From positions 1 through 7,014 of the forward strand of contig CABSEO010000098.1 in assembly GCA_902476665.1 (NCBI GenBank): DNA of 7,014 nucleotides. Reading direction: 5' to 3'. The notes beneath the pieces are model-generated. The model was not told the DNA's origin, made no database searches, and saw only the letters and a program-made list of their open reading frames with translations. Positions 6,402 through 7,014 of the stretch are shown one piece after another (positions within the stretch are counted from its first letter, which is position 1; each line of letters starts with the position of its first letter). Source of the stretch: an uncultured Emergencia sp. GTDB taxonomy: Bacteria; Bacillota; Clostridia; Peptostreptococcales; Anaerovoracaceae. Position numbers and translations under genes: made by a program.

Positions 6402-7014
6402 CTATTCTAAATTCTCTACAGTTCCATTAAAAAACCACTTTTTCTTATGAAACAGTTTTTCTATTTCTTCTTGTACTTGCGTTACACTAATTTCTGCTGG
6501 AACAGTCACTGTACCACTAATCTCTAGATCTCGCATTTCTTTTTCATGTTCACTATCGCGCGTAGCCCAAATCATAAAATCCAATTTTTTAATCTCAGTA
6601 AAATAGGTTAATTCGGGGAACATATCATCAAACACTTCAATGCATTGTTTTGCCTCAGCTGTCCCACTAAACTCCTGATACCACTGCCTGATTTTCTCAT
6701 AAAGCTTTATTGTTTTTTCTACCTTTTCCTCACAAGCTCTTCCTGGATTTTTAAGGCCAAGATTACTTAATACAATGCTATCCCAAATTGGCATAGAATG
6801 ATCAATTGTCGCTGGTAACTTGCTGGAAAAGGATGCCTCAATTCTTCCAGTTTCACGATAAATATACCTTAATATATATGCAAAAGTTAAATTCTCTCTA
6901 TATTTGCATTCCTCAAATAATTGATAAAATATTTCTTGCCAATCTGTATTTCTCCTTACTCGGTAGTAACCGTTAAATGTTTTTTGAAACGCCCTGTCTT
7001 CAGATACATTTACT
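6402..7014 (-). CDS. Conserved-looking protein of unknown function (C-terminal 203 residues; start outside window)
   Basis: The minus-strand frame is open from the right edge to a TAG at 6402-6404. An internal ATG at 6794 would give 130 residues, but no ribosome site precedes it and the protein-like sequence continues smoothly upstream, so the gene is partial at its 5' end. Visible parts, numbered from the first full codon: aromatic and arginine-rich FNGYYRVRRNTDWQEIFYQL (13-32), RYIYRETGRIEASFSSKLPA (50-69), MPIWDSIVLSNLGLKNPGRA (74-93), a helical stretch to about 125, and KKLDFMIWATR (143-153). A charged linker and a tail with ISGTVTVPAEISVTQVQEEI follow. There is no membrane segment or recognisable catalytic motif. 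I do not recognise a domain. GC is about 35%, against about 46% counted in the neighbouring pcfB gene, suggesting separate acquisition. It has its own terminator. Confidence 0.75.
   Translation of the reverse strand, partial: VNVSEDRAFQKTFNGYYRVRRNTDWQEIFYQLFEECKYRENLTFAYILRYIYRETGRIEASFSSKLPATIDHSMPIWDSIVLSNLGLKNPGRACEEKVEKTIKLYEKIRQWYQEFSGTAEAKQCIEVFDDMFPELTYFTEIKKLDFMIWATRDSEHEKEMRDLEISGTVTVPAEISVTQVQEEIEKLFHKKKWFFNGTVENLE

Noticed and set aside
6402..6794. The unknown gene as a complete 130-residue protein starting at ATG 6794
   Set aside because: No ribosome site precedes this ATG, and the same frame is open with protein-like sequence up to the window edge, so this is an internal methionine.
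1..7014. Search for CRISPR repeats, tRNA or rRNA genes, insertion sequences and attachment sites
   Set aside because: By eye I saw no regularly spaced repeats, no tRNA-like cloverleaf, no transposase and no integrase or direct repeats. The window is coding almost throughout.

Overview
The window looks like part of an integrative and conjugative element (Tn1549/CTn type) from a Gram-positive Clostridia host, probably a gut Lachnospiraceae or relative. This rests on gene content and order, strong AGGAGG-type ribosome sites and moderate GC (about 46% in a counted part of the transfer block). The genus cannot be fixed from the sequence. Every gene I can support lies on the minus strand, so transcription runs from high to low coordinates.

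In transcription order the window starts with the 3' part of an unrecognised AT-rich gene (7014 to 6402, about 35% GC), closed by a clear intrinsic terminator (6382-6360). A compact transfer operon follows: a PcfB/DUF3801 relaxosome adaptor (6324-5713), an ArdC_N-like protein with a degenerate zincin motif (5708-4866), a VirD4/TraG coupling ATPase (4885-3071), a small Maff2-family membrane protein (3046-2759), a VirB6/TrbL-like polytopic membrane protein (2635-1799), a PrgI-family inner-membrane protein (1770-1366), and the N-terminal two thirds or so of a VirB4/TraE ATPase (1394 to beyond position 1). Gaps are mostly under 30 nt, with overlaps at two junctions. The exception is a 123-nt non-coding gap between the Maff2 and VirB6-like genes, which holds a small hairpin.

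Together these genes encode the core of a Gram-positive type IV secretion system. PcfB is expected to link the relaxosome to the VirD4 coupling ATPase. VirB4 would power the channel, PrgI and the VirB6-like protein would form its membrane part, and the Maff2 protein is a candidate VirB2-like subunit. The ArdC-like protein may bind or protect single-stranded DNA on transfer.

The transfer module itself is a known type. The least explained part is the AT-rich gene with its own terminator at the operon head, which looks like a separately acquired cargo gene of unknown function.
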